Source: UKL13-2 sp043744255
GTDB lineage: Bacteria; Pseudomonadota; Gammaproteobacteria; Burkholderiales; Usitatibacteraceae
NCBI GenBank assembly: GCA_043744255.1
Contig: JAYTVA010000016.1
Span: 1-32,123 of the forward strand
Length of the DNA stretch: 32,123 nt
Direction of reading: 5' to 3'
Shown: positions 18,157 through 26,601 of the stretch, in pieces
Layout of the letters: the number at the start of each line of letters is the position of its first letter
How positions within the stretch are numbered: position 1 is the first letter of the stretch
Notes under the pieces: model-generated
Database searches by the model: none
Seen by the model: only the letters and a program-made list of their open reading frames with translations
Told to the model about the DNA's origin: nothing
Translations under genes and position numbers: made by a program

Positions 18157-18885
18157 CTAGCGGGTGCTGAGCGAGGTCAGTACCTGCTCGAAGCTGCCGT
18201 TTTTATCAGTGTAGGACACACGCACCGGCAAATAAAAACGGTCTTTGGCCAGCCACAATTCGGCTTTCGATTCGCCCGCTTGCGCGTCGCGTGCATAGTG
18301 TACTGTCGCAAACTCGCCGGCTTTGGTGGAGACCGTGGGCTCGCCTTGTTTCACGTACGAATAGCGCTCCGATTTCTTGCCGGTGGACATCCACGCCGTC
18401 ATCAGGTCGGAGCTCGGTGTGCTAAGCATGAATTGGTACATCGACGACAAGCGGTCTTGCGTGTGTGCGGGCAAGGCGAACGTTTCGTGCGTATCGCCAT
18501 GCTCAGAAAAAATCTCGTTCTTGGCCCAGTCAAACCGTGCGCGCACGCTGCGATTGGCATCGGCACGACGGTATTCGTAGTTGAGCGGGCGCAGGCCATC
18601 TTTTCCGACCAAGCCTTGGCTGATGATGGTGATGCGCTCCTTGAAGAAAAACTTCAGCGCGCCTTCCGCGTGGGTTTCTGAAACGATCTTGTAGCTGTCG
18701 CCATCGCGATGAAAAGTTTCCACATCTTGCGCAACCATGATCCCGGCTTTGTAGATGCCGTAGGTTGCTTTAATCTCGTTGGGTAATGCATTTGCCGATG
18801 CGGCCACACTTGCCAAACCGGCAAGCATACCCACCAACACGGTACGCAGAAAAGGGGAGAACGGGGAAACGGATTTGGTATTCAT
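18157..18885 (-). CDS. DUF3108 family exported protein
   Basis: From ATG at 18885 the protein has 242 residues: a signal peptide (TVLVGMLAGLASVAASA, cleavage near residue 31) and one DUF3108 domain (IKATYGIYKAGIMVAQDVE, LRPLNYEYRRADANR, AELWLAKDRFYLPVRVSY). It is predicted to be a periplasmic beta-rich protein; the function of the family is unknown. A longer frame exists up to 18993, but its extra 36 residues overlap purN and look non-coding, while the start at 18885 gives a proper signal peptide and forms an ATGA overlap with the purN stop. It is followed 15 bases later by a paralogue, a pair commonly found beside purN in betaproteobacteria. Confidence 0.88.
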   Translation of the reverse strand: MNTKSVSPFSPFLRTVLVGMLAGLASVAASANALPNEIKATYGIYKAGIMVAQDVETFHRDGDSYKIVSETHAEGALKFFFKERITIISQGLVGKDGLRPLNYEYRRADANRSVRARFDWAKNEIFSEHGDTHETFALPAHTQDRLSSMYQFMLSTPSSDLMTAWMSTGKKSERYSYVKQGEPTVSTKAGEFATVHYARDAQAGESKAELWLAKDRFYLPVRVSYTDKNGSFEQVLTSLSTR

Positions 18886-19529
18886 TCGCTCGGGACCATA
18901 AAGGGATGTGCTCGTCGCTCTGTCAAAACGTTGAGTCCCTTGATTTGGACGACACCCGTCGCCGTAATTTCCACCCGATCCTCGGCCAGCCAACGCAGCA
19001 CTTGTGGATACATTTGGTGTTCCGCCACCAACACCCGCGTAGCGAGCGAGTCTTCAGTGTCATCCTGCGTCACGCGCACTGCCGCCTGCGCGATGATCGG
19101 GCCGTGATCTAGCTCGGTGGTGACGAAGTGCACGGTGGCACCGTGAATCTTCGCGCCCGCGTCTAGCGCGCGTCGATGCGTGTGGAGGCCCGTAAATGAC
19201 GGCAGCAGCGAGGGATGAATGTTCACAATTCGGCTCGGGTAGCGCGCGACGAACGATGGCGAAAAGATGCGCATGAACCCCGCCAGCACCACGAAATCGG
19301 GTTTGAAACCGTCAATGGATTTGGCGAGCGCGTCGTCGAATGCTTCACGCGTGACAAATTTTTTGTGGTCGAGCGCGACCGTCTTAACGCCGTGTTCGGC
19401 AGCAATCGCCAGCCCTTTGGCATCGGGACGATTCGCAATCACCGCGCGCACGTCCAGCGGCAATTTCGCGCGCAGGATCGCTTCCATATTGCTGCCACGG
19501 CCAGAGATGAGGATGACGATTGATTTCAT
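18882..19529 (-). CDS. purN: Phosphoribosylglycinamide formyltransferase
   Basis: Third step of de novo purine synthesis: transfers a formyl group from 10-formyl-tetrahydrofolate to GAR. The 215 residues start MKSIVILISGRGSNMEAI (phosphate-binding loop) and carry the catalytic trio Asn103 and His105 (IVNIHPSLLPSFTG) and Asp141 (TELDHGPII). A GTG at 19538 would add three residues, but the AGG there fits better as ribosome binding site for ATG at 19529. It lies 83 bases after purM, which makes its AIR-forming partner enzyme, and its stop overlaps the next start by 4 bases. Confidence 0.96.
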   Translation of the reverse strand: MKSIVILISGRGSNMEAILRAKLPLDVRAVIANRPDAKGLAIAAEHGVKTVALDHKKFVTREAFDDALAKSIDGFKPDFVVLAGFMRIFSPSFVARYPSRIVNIHPSLLPSFTGLHTHRRALDAGAKIHGATVHFVTTELDHGPIIAQAAVRVTQDDTEDSLATRVLVAEHQMYPQVLRWLAEDRVEITATGVVQIKGLNVLTERRAHPFMVPSE

Positions 19530-19612
19530 GGCGTTCACCTGCTATCAAGTAGTCAATATGGGCGGCTTATTCCAGCCGAATATGGCTGAAAGTGCCCGCC
19601 AAATGAGGCGTT

Positions 19613-20662
19613 TCAGATGACGATGGCCTGATGCTCGTCGCCTTCACGCGCCCGGATGTCGCCGATGGAGAATACCGTTTCACCAGCCGCGCGTAGCATC
19701 GTTGCCGCCTGTTCAGCATGCTCCTTCGCCACCACCACCACCAGGCCGATGCCGCAGTTAAAGGTGCGCGCCATCTCCACGTCGTTCACTTTGCCATGCT
19801 GTTGCAGCCACGCAAATACGCTCGGTGCTATCCACGATTTACGATCAATCACTGCCTTTACATGCGAAGGAAACATGCGCGCAACATTTTCCGTGAGCCC
19901 GCCACCGGTAATGTGCGCCATCGCTTTCACGGGCAGCGCCCGCATCAATGCCAGCAGCGGTTTCACGTAAATGCGTGTTGGCGCGAGCAGATCGAGCGCC
20001 AATTGCTGGTTGGCAGTGGCATGTAGGTCAACGCCAGAACGCTCGATGATTTTTCGCACCAGCGAGTAGCCATTCGAGTGCGGTCCGCTCGAGGCGAGGC
20101 CGAGCACCACGTCACCTGGCGTCATCGTTTGCCCGGTGATGATCGCGTCCTTTTCCACTAGGCCCACGGCAAATCCCGCGAGATCGTATTCGCCGACCGG
20201 ATACATCGACGGCATCTCGGCGGTCTCTCCGCCGATCAACGCGCAGCCCGCTAATTCACAGCCATGCGCAATGCCTTTCACCACGTCGGTCGCCACCGGC
20301 ACATCCAATTTTCCGCAAGCGAAATAGTCCAAAAAGAAAATTGGCTCGGCACCCTGCACCAAAATATCGTTCACACTCATCGCCACCAAATCTTGGCCGA
20401 CGGTGTCATGTTTGTTGAGGTGGAACGCCAGTTTCAGCTTGGTGCCCACGCCGTCGGTGCCGGAGACCATCACGGGATTTTTGTATTTTTTCGACACCTC
20501 GACCAACGCACCGAATCCGCCAATACCCGCCATCACCTCCGGGCGCATGGTGCGTTTGGCAAATGGTTTGATGTTCTCGACCAACTGATCGCCCGCGTCA
20601 ATATCGACGCCAGCGTCTTTGTAGGTCAGAGGGGAAAGGGCGTTGCTATCGGGGTGGGTCAT
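19613..20662 (-). CDS. purM: Phosphoribosylformylglycinamidine cyclo-ligase (AIR synthetase)
   Basis: Fifth step of purine synthesis: ATP-dependent closure of FGAM to aminoimidazole ribonucleotide. From ATG at 20662 the protein has 349 residues with SPLTYKDAGVDIDAGDQLV, GIGGFGAL, SGTDGVGTKLKLAF, the ATP-binding segment MSVNDILVQGAEPIFFLDY, GGETAEMPSMY and HITGGGLTENVARM. A GTG at 20683 could add seven residues; the ATG is preferred because it matches the family length. It heads the minus-strand run and is divergent from the permease gene. Confidence 0.97.
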   Translation of the reverse strand: MTHPDSNALSPLTYKDAGVDIDAGDQLVENIKPFAKRTMRPEVMAGIGGFGALVEVSKKYKNPVMVSGTDGVGTKLKLAFHLNKHDTVGQDLVAMSVNDILVQGAEPIFFLDYFACGKLDVPVATDVVKGIAHGCELAGCALIGGETAEMPSMYPVGEYDLAGFAVGLVEKDAIITGQTMTPGDVVLGLASSGPHSNGYSLVRKIIERSGVDLHATANQQLALDLLAPTRIYVKPLLALMRALPVKAMAHITGGGLTENVARMFPSHVKAVIDRKSWIAPSVFAWLQQHGKVNDVEMARTFNCGIGLVVVVAKEHAEQAATMLRAAGETVFSIGDIRAREGDEHQAIVI

Positions 20663-20918
20663 GGTGTCCGCTGGGTTCTGCACTGGCTTGGCGTTTGAGT
20701 TGCGCCGCGATTCAGTTACGATGATTGATTTGGGAAGGTGTAATTGAGTGCATTGCGTTCATATTGCGGCGATATTAGGGCATCTACGTCGTTGCGCGCC
20801 TCGTGCGGTAGCACAGGCAACGCACCTTCGTCGCGCGTCTAGTAGCTGCCCCAATCTCACCACAATCTGAACGCAAGCCACTCAATCAGACCTTCCTCAC
20901 TCCTCAATTTTACTGGAA

Positions 20919-22070
20919 ATGACCTCTCCACGCCCTCTGCCGAAACCCGCCGCATCCAAGAGTCGTCCGCTTTGGTTATCGCGTCTGCACGCACGCGCTG
21001 TGTCGCGCCCCCCGATGTGGCTCGATTGGCACTTCGCGACCATCGCCGCCGCCGTGCTGGCGTTCGGGCTACTACTTTGGGTGCTGTCACCGATCCTCGC
21101 GCCGTTTTTGGCCGCTGGCGTGTTGGCGTATATCCTCGATCCGCTGGTCGATAAACTCGAATTGCGTGGTGTGCCGCGCACCGTCGCCACCACGCTCGCG
21201 GTGTTGATGTTGATCTTGGCAATCGTGCTGCTGCTGGTGATTATTCTGCCGCTGTTCTACAAAGAAATCACCCAGCTCATCGAGCAAATGCCCGTGCTGT
21301 TGGATCAAATTAAAACCAAGGCGCTGCCGTGGGTAAACGAAACCCTCGGCGTGTCGCTCACGCTCGATGCATCCGCGTTTCGCCAAGTGGTGACCGACAA
21401 CATGCAGGATGCGGGCGGCATCGCCAAGAAGGTATTTTCTTCCGTCGGCGTGGGTGGGTTAGCCGCCGTGGGCGTGTTGGTCAACCTCCTGTTGATTCCA
21501 GTCGTGTTGTTTTACGTGTTGCGCGATTGGGATCGCATGGTCGCCAGCGTAGATGCAAGCATTCCACGCCGCTTCCATAGCACCGCCTCGGTAATGGCGC
21601 GTGAGGTGAATGCCGTGCTCGGTGAATTTTTGCACGGGCAGGTGAGCGTGATGTTGTTGATGGCGGTGTTTTACGCCGTCGGCCTCTATGCCGTCGGGCT
21701 CAGTTTTTGGTTGCCGGTGGGCCTCATCACTGGCTTGCTGGTATTCATCCCCTACCTTGGTAGCGGCACTGGCTTGTTGCTCGGCACGGTTGCCGCGTTG
21801 ATGCAGTTCCTGCCGTCGATGAATGGCGTGATCGCCGTATGGGTGGTGTTTGGCATCGGCCAAGTGCTCGAGGGCTTCGTGGTCACGCCGTGGCTAGTAG
21901 GCGATCGCATCGGTCTACATCCGGTCGCAGTGATCTTCGCGTTGTTAGCGTTTGGACAACTGTTCGGTTTCTTCGGCCTGCTGTTGGCGCTGCCCGCGAG
22001 CGCCGCGATTCTGGTCGGCTTGCGCCACTGGCAGGCGCACTACCGTGGCAGCAAGTTTTATCGCGCGTAG
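20919..22070 (+). CDS. AI-2E family transporter / PerM permease
   Basis: Integral-membrane protein of 383 residues with about eight hydrophobic helices (40-60, 63-76, 87-112, 176-200, 242-262, 265-288, 303-322, 333-366). It shows the family signature IPYLGSGTG (277-285) and LVGDRIGLHPVAVIFALLAF. A soluble segment (about 113-175) lies between helices 3 and 4, as usual. Members include PerM and the TqsA exporter of autoinducer-2; the substrate here cannot be told. It is divergent from purM, a conserved betaproteobacterial arrangement, and converges with the 170-residue gene with only 14 bases between. ATG at 20919; the later MWLDWHF (residue 33) is a possible alternative start. Confidence 0.9.
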   Translation: MTSPRPLPKPAASKSRPLWLSRLHARAVSRPPMWLDWHFATIAAAVLAFGLLLWVLSPILAPFLAAGVLAYILDPLVDKLELRGVPRTVATTLAVLMLILAIVLLLVIILPLFYKEITQLIEQMPVLLDQIKTKALPWVNETLGVSLTLDASAFRQVVTDNMQDAGGIAKKVFSSVGVGGLAAVGVLVNLLLIPVVLFYVLRDWDRMVASVDASIPRRFHSTASVMAREVNAVLGEFLHGQVSVMLLMAVFYAVGLYAVGLSFWLPVGLITGLLVFIPYLGSGTGLLLGTVAALMQFLPSMNGVIAVWVVFGIGQVLEGFVVTPWLVGDRIGLHPVAVIFALLAFGQLFGFFGLLLALPASAAILVGLRHWQAHYRGSKFYRA

Positions 22071-22084
22071 CTAACGCGCCATCA

Positions 22085-22597
22085 TTAACGTGTCGTCGCG
22101 TGATGCGCACGCGCGGCGGCGAACAACATTGAGCGTTCACTTGGCGTACGCAAATGCAGCGAGAGTTGCGCGAAAAAATCCCGCGAACTATCAGTCGATG
22201 ACGCATAACGCGCCACCAGCACCCCGGCGCTTTTCCCCACCGACGCCGCCAACGCTTGTTCTGCACGCGCCATCAATTCAGGTGTGAGTTCCATGGTGCG
22301 GCGATTGCTGAATCCGCCAGCTTCCGGCGCGGCGGCTTTGCGCGCTTCACGGTGTGTACGGACGGCGTCTTTGGCGCGTCGCATGAACGCGGCACGCTTG
22401 CTTTCGTCGCTGATGTCGAGTGCTAACACGGTGACGATCTCACGCACATTCCGCGTCTGATTGGACACACGCTCCACCGCCGCCGTTGCGTCGGCACCGT
22501 GCGTGGGCATCAATGCGCGCGCGAGTTTCGCGAGCAGCGCCAACTCGCTCTTATTGAGTGGTGGGAATTCTGCCGGTGTTGGTACTTGGTCGCTCAT
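22085..22597 (-). CDS. Unrecognised protein with two copies of a helical domain
   Basis: I do not recognise this 170-residue protein as a named family. It is predicted to be cytoplasmic and almost all helical, with no signal peptide or membrane segment. Residues 21-78 and 108-165 align end to end without gaps (58 residues each; shared L.A....AL....G..A...V.R pattern and SER/SKR near the end), so it looks like an internal duplication joined by a basic Ala-rich linker. Each unit resembles the short helical domain seen at the C-terminus of some betaproteobacterial kinases and cyclases ('IGP.A..LV.RAA... L...LA..I.D...R..F'), a memory-based comparison. A longer frame to 22810 overlaps nadA and is rejected; ATG at 22597 follows the nadA stop by 26 bases, suggesting co-transcription. 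Confidence 0.7.
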   Translation of the reverse strand: MSDQVPTPAEFPPLNKSELALLAKLARALMPTHGADATAAVERVSNQTRNVREIVTVLALDISDESKRAAFMRRAKDAVRTHREARKAAAPEAGGFSNRRTMELTPELMARAEQALAASVGKSAGVLVARYASSTDSSRDFFAQLSLHLRTPSERSMLFAAARAHHATTR

Positions 22598-22623
22598 GTT
22601 TAGCTGTTCCGTGTGGGTACTAA

Positions 22624-23748
22624 TTAAGCGGGACCGACGCCGTGCGCGTTGGTACCGGGTGCCTGGGTGAGATTCAATCCTAGCGCAAAATCCAGCATGC
22701 GCTGAATCGAGCGCTTTGCCTTGGCGCTGACAGTCGCGTCGATATGGATTTCGTTCTTGCCAGTTTCTAAAACTTCCGCCAGATTGGCAAGACCATTCAT
22801 CGCCATCCACGGGCAGTGCGCACAGCTTTTGCAGGTCGCTGAATTGCCTGCGGTCGGTGCTTCGATGAACACTTTGCCGGGTGCCGCTGCACGCATTTTA
22901 TGGAAAATACCTTTGTCAGTGGCGACAATAAATTCCGTCGCGTTCAGCGTTTGTGCGGCTTTGATAATCTGCGTGGTTGAGCCCACCACATCAGCCAGTT
23001 TCACCACGCTGGCCGGGGATTCTGGATGCACCAGCACCTTGGCGTGCGGATGTTTTTTCTTCAATTCTTCCAGCTCGAACGTTTTGAATTCATCGTGCAC
23101 GATGCACGAGCCCTGCCACATCAGCATGTCGGCACCGGTTTGGCTTTGGATGTAATTGCCAAGATGCCGATCTGGTGCCCACAAGATTTTTTTGCCCTGC
23201 GCATGCAGGTGCTGCACGATTTTCAAACCGATACTGGAAGTCACCATCCAGTCGGCGCGCGCCTTCACCGCCGCACTGGTGTTGGCGTAAACCACGACGG
23301 TGCGATCCGGATGCGCATCACAAAATTCCGCGAACTCATCAGGCGGGCAGCCGAGATCGAGCGAACACTCGGCCTCTAACTCCGGCATCAACACCCGTTT
23401 TTCTGGGTTCAAAATCTTTGCGGTTTCACCCATAAATCGAACGCCGCACACCACCACCGTCTTGGCGGGATGATCGCGTCCGAAGCGCGCCATCTCTAGC
23501 GAATCCGACACGCAGCCACCCGTTTCTTCAGCGAGGTCTTGCAAGTCCGGGTGCACGTAATAGTGCGCCACCAGCACCGCGTTTTGTGCCTTCAATGCCG
23601 CCTTGATACGCGCCTTCAGCACAACGCGCTCAGCGGCGGACGGCTCTTGCAATACCTTCGCCCAAGCGTGATCGGTGGAAATTTTTGCGCCGATAGCCTG
23701 CAAGCGCGGGTGATCGAAGTCGATGCGGATAGGTGAGAGAGAGGCCAT
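22624..23748 (-). CDS. nadA: Quinolinate synthase
   Basis: [4Fe-4S] enzyme that condenses iminoaspartate with dihydroxyacetone phosphate to quinolinate in de novo NAD synthesis. From ATG at 23748 it has 374 residues. Conserved segments are AHYYVHPDLQDLAEETGG, SLEMARFGRDHP, GVRFMGETAKILNPEKRVL and HPESPASVV, and the cluster-binding cysteines are Cys128 (EAECSLDLGC), Cys215 (QGSCIVHDEF) and Cys312 (CKSCAHCPWMAMNG), in register with Cys113/200/297 of Escherichia coli. The partner nadB is not in the window. No Shine-Dalgarno is visible; the bases just upstream of the ATG are a tandem 8-base repeat. Confidence 0.96.
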   Translation of the reverse strand: MASLSPIRIDFDHPRLQAIGAKISTDHAWAKVLQEPSAAERVVLKARIKAALKAQNAVLVAHYYVHPDLQDLAEETGGCVSDSLEMARFGRDHPAKTVVVCGVRFMGETAKILNPEKRVLMPELEAECSLDLGCPPDEFAEFCDAHPDRTVVVYANTSAAVKARADWMVTSSIGLKIVQHLHAQGKKILWAPDRHLGNYIQSQTGADMLMWQGSCIVHDEFKTFELEELKKKHPHAKVLVHPESPASVVKLADVVGSTTQIIKAAQTLNATEFIVATDKGIFHKMRAAAPGKVFIEAPTAGNSATCKSCAHCPWMAMNGLANLAEVLETGKNEIHIDATVSAKAKRSIQRMLDFALGLNLTQAPGTNAHGVGPA

Positions 23749-23751
23749 TAC

Positions 23752-23775
23752 GATGTGTGGATGTGTGGATGTGTT
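23752..23775. repeat. Tandem 8-base repeat abutting the nadA start
   Basis: GATGTGTG occurs at 23752-23759 and 23760-23767, with a third copy (GATGTGTT) at 23768-23775. It begins three bases upstream of the nadA ATG, where a ribosome binding site would be expected. A change in copy number would alter the spacing of the leader. Confidence 0.8.
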
Positions 23776-23853
23776 GGTGCGTGATGTGGGAGTAAGAAAG
23801 AATATGCGGCAATTGCAGCGCGAATTCAAACAATGCAAAAAATTTGTCAAAAA

Positions 23854-25101
23854 CTACGTAACGTTTTGTCGAACCTGATACTGCGGTTCGCGCCACGCCT
23901 TGGACAACATGACCTCACGAATGATCGCAACGGCGTCGAACATATCAACAAAGCGCGTGTACAGCGGCGTGAAGCCAAAGCGCAGCAGATTCGGCTGGCG
24001 AAAATCGCCGACCACGCCGCGATCAATGATCGTCTGCATGATCGCGTAGGCATCGGGGTGCGCGAACGACAAATGGCTCGCACGCTCGGCATGCGCACGC
24101 GGCGACACACACGCGAACTCCGCGCATTCGTCATCCATCAATTGCCAAAACAAGTCACTCAACGCGAGTGACTTCGCGCGAACCTCCGCGAGCGCAACAC
24201 CCGCGAATGTGTCGATACCGCATTCGAGCGCGGTCATGGCGAGTGCAGAATGGGTGCCGCACAAAAAGCGATCCATGCCGGGGGCGGGCGTGTATTCCTC
24301 AACAAAGTCGAACGGTGCGGCATGCCCCAGCCAACCCGACAACGACGTGGTGAAGTCGGCCTGCGCTGATTTTGCGACGTACAAAAATGCTGGTGCGCCC
24401 GGCCCACCATTCAAATACTTGTACCCGCAGCCCACCGCGAACCTCGTGCCGTCGTCGTTCAACGCGACCGGCAGCGCGCCAACGCTGTGACTCAAATCCC
24501 AAATAATCGGCGCGCCCGCCGCGTCCGCACAGGCATTCAGTTGCGCCATGTTGTGCCAGTGGCCGCTGCGGTAATCGACTTCAGTGATGAGTGCGACCGC
24601 GACGGTTTTGTCGAATGCCGAAGCAAGCTCTCCCGCATCCACCAGCCGCATCGTGAAGCGATCCCCCAGCAATTTGTTGAGACCCTGCGCGATGTAAAGA
24701 TCAGTCGGAAAATTGCCACGCTCGGACAAAATCACGGTGCGTTCAGGCTTTTTTCGCAACGCATCACTTTGCAGGATGCCGCCCAGCAGCTTAAAAATAT
24801 TGATCGAGGTCGAATCAGCCGCGATGACTTCATCGTCACGCGCACCGATCAGCCGCGCAATCTTCGCGCCGACGCGCTGCGGCAAATGCAGCCAATCATG
24901 TTCATTCCACGAGCGTATCAGCGCGTTGCCCCATTGCTGTTCGATCACTTCGTGTAGCTGTGTCGCGGTCGCGCGTGGCAACGCGCCCAACGAATTTCCG
25001 TCCAGATAAATCACGCCGTCGGGCAAACGAAACCGTTCGCGGGTATGCGTAAGCGGATCGCGTGCATCAAGGCTAAGGCAATGCTGTCGAGTGAGTGTCA
25101 C
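23854..25101 (-). CDS. kynU: Kynureninase
   Basis: PLP enzyme that cleaves kynurenine to anthranilate and alanine (or 3-hydroxykynurenine to 3-hydroxyanthranilate). From GTG at 25101 there are 415 residues, the common bacterial length; a TTG at 25128 is another possible start and neither has a good ribosome binding site. Key parts are VIYLDGNSLGALP (30-42), the phosphate-binding ADSTSINIFKLL, SERGNFPTDLYIAQ, the aspartate of IIWDLSHSVG and the PLP lysine Lys228 in GCGYKYLNGGPGAP. No kynA or kynB homologue is seen nearby. It is divergent from the methyltransferase gene and lies 105 bases upstream of nadA. A possible NAD-related grouping is inference. Confidence 0.95.
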   Translation of the reverse strand: MTLTRQHCLSLDARDPLTHTRERFRLPDGVIYLDGNSLGALPRATATQLHEVIEQQWGNALIRSWNEHDWLHLPQRVGAKIARLIGARDDEVIAADSTSINIFKLLGGILQSDALRKKPERTVILSERGNFPTDLYIAQGLNKLLGDRFTMRLVDAGELASAFDKTVAVALITEVDYRSGHWHNMAQLNACADAAGAPIIWDLSHSVGALPVALNDDGTRFAVGCGYKYLNGGPGAPAFLYVAKSAQADFTTSLSGWLGHAAPFDFVEEYTPAPGMDRFLCGTHSALAMTALECGIDTFAGVALAEVRAKSLALSDLFWQLMDDECAEFACVSPRAHAERASHLSFAHPDAYAIMQTIIDRGVVGDFRQPNLLRFGFTPLYTRFVDMFDAVAIIREVMLSKAWREPQYQVRQNVT

Positions 25102-25169
25102 GGGGTTCGTTGAGTGTGGAATCTGCAATGATTGTAGATTGATGTTCAGTGATTACGCTACCATTTCGC

Positions 25170-25706
25170 ATGTCCACCACGCTCTCACCCGATTCACACG
25201 CCCAACTTGCACCCTCATCATGGGTCACGCGCTCCGCCACCCACATCCCCGCCGGTGGGCGCGTGCTCGACCTCGCATGCGGAAGCGGACGCCACGCGCG
25301 CTGGTTGGCAAAAGCCGGGTACAACGTCGATGCGGTGGATCGTGACCTCAGTGGATTTGTGGATGCACCACTGAGCGTGAAGTTGCTCGTCGCTGATCTG
25401 GAAGATGGTAGCTGGCGGGTCGCGCCGAACAGTTATGCGGGCGTGGTCGTGACCAACTATCTACATCGCCCGTTGTTTCCCATGCTGTTGGATAGCTTGA
25501 TTGACGGTGGCGTTTTGATTGTCGAAACGTTTGCGTTGGGTAACGAACGCTACGGTCGCCCGAGCCGTCCGGAATTCTTGCTCAAGCGGGGTGAATTGCT
25601 TGAGGCGGTGCGTGGAGTTTGCGATGTTATTGCGTTCGAGGATCTGACCGTGACTGAGCCGAAACCGGCGGTGGTGCAGCGCATTGCTGCGACGCGCAGG
25701 CGTTAG
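25170..25706 (+). CDS. Small class I SAM-dependent methyltransferase
   Basis: Protein of 178 residues with motif I VLDLACGSGRHARWLA (32-47), an acidic end of strand 2 (VDAVDRDL, 53-60), motif II-like LLVADLEDGSW and motif IV VVVTNYLHRPLFP. The fold is a compact Rossmann-type methyltransferase like the TehB/UbiE-type small-molecule enzymes; the substrate is unknown. ATG at 25170 is chosen over GTG at 25149 because it better matches the family N-terminus. It is divergent from kynU with 68 bases between, and is the last normal-looking gene before the accessory segment. Confidence 0.85.
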   Translation: MSTTLSPDSHAQLAPSSWVTRSATHIPAGGRVLDLACGSGRHARWLAKAGYNVDAVDRDLSGFVDAPLSVKLLVADLEDGSWRVAPNSYAGVVVTNYLHRPLFPMLLDSLIDGGVLIVETFALGNERYGRPSRPEFLLKRGELLEAVRGVCDVIAFEDLTVTEPKPAVVQRIAATRRR

Positions 25707-25861
25707 TTGTTGAGACTACGATTGGCTCAGATTTCGCTCGTATATGTGTTCGAGAACCGTGCTGCACAAACTTAAGAACCAAGCTCATCCTGAGCATTTC
25801 TCGCGAGTCAATTGCACTGCGGCGAGATGGCTCTGACCAGCGCGGTCGGGGCATTCATAAC

Positions 25862-26344
25862 CAGTTCGAGCATGCGTTGGCCCTTTCTTACTTTGTCGAG
25901 CCGAACCCTTCAGCGCGTGGCACAACATCAAAATTTCTCTACCCCTCGCATAGGTTACGCTTCGAGGTTCAGCGACCGCTGGACGCAACGACTCACGAAT
26001 TTGTTGCCCGGATCAATGCGGCCGCAGAGCGTGAGGATGATGAAGATCCCATTGACCCAAGGGATCCAAATTGGAAGTTGGGTGGGCGAAAGCGGCACCG
26101 GGGCTCGTTGCATCAGGACATTTGGAAAGGTACTGCTGCGGAGTTAGCAAGTTGTGGCTTCGTTGCGATCTATCCTGCAAAGGGTTGGTGGCGTACTCGT
26201 CAAAGACAAGAGCGCTATGGCCTCCCCGCACGATATAGCCTGATGGTGTCGATTCGCACGCCCGAAACCGACGTTGATCTGTACACAACCATAGCAAATC
26301 AGGTAGCCGCTCAAGTCGCGACTCAGATTACGGTCGGCAACTGA
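25862..26344 (+). pseudogene. C-terminal remnant of a subtilisin-like (S8) peptidase
   Basis: The open frame encodes about 160 residues ending at TGA 26342-26344. Segments LALSYFVEPNPSARG, YPSHRLRFEVQRPLD, RGSLHQDIWKGTAAELA, VAIYPAKGWWRTR and ARYSLMVSIRTPETDVDLYT match, from memory, the C-terminal domain of a class of large S8 peptidases in bacterial accessory regions. The Asp/His/Ser catalytic domain, normally several hundred residues upstream, is missing: the 150 bases before this point are non-coding in character and then the methyltransferase gene begins. There is no in-frame ATG at the 5' end; TTG at 25877 is the only weak start. Most likely a decayed gene fragment, not a working protein. 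The partner AAA ATPase usually beside intact versions is absent. Confidence 0.75.
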
Positions 26345-26564
26345 GACCCTCAACTGACTGGAGGGCTGAATATGGGGCGACCGGACGATGTTGAGTTGAC
26401 TAGACTAGACTCCGTTGACCAGCAATCGTGTCTGGACAATACCGAGCCGATCCAGTAGCAGCCATCTGCTTTGGTTGAAGGCGCCGATCACACCGGCAGT
26501 TTAGTAGCAGACTGGATTCCGAATCACCTTGACAGCACTCAGGCCCCACTACAACCAGCCTAGA

Positions 26565-26586
26565 CTCCCGCTCTCCCGCTCTCCCG
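26565..26586. repeat. Short tandem repeat CTCCCGCT
   Basis: Unit CTCCCGCT at 26565-26572 and 26573-26580, with a partial third copy CTCCCG at 26581-26586. It lies 16 bases before the left direct repeat, at the junction of the inserted-looking segment. Confidence 0.75.
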
Positions 26587-26601
26587 CGCCTTCGCCGCCC
26601 A

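Noticed and set aside
22598..22810. N-terminal extension of the 170-residue protein overlapping nadA
   Set aside because: The extension is the out-of-frame reading of the nadA 3' end, Arg/Ser-rich and without a plausible start; ATG at 22597 is preferred.
23752..23775. CRISPR-like repeat near nadA
   Set aside because: The units are 8 bases long, adjacent and without spacers.
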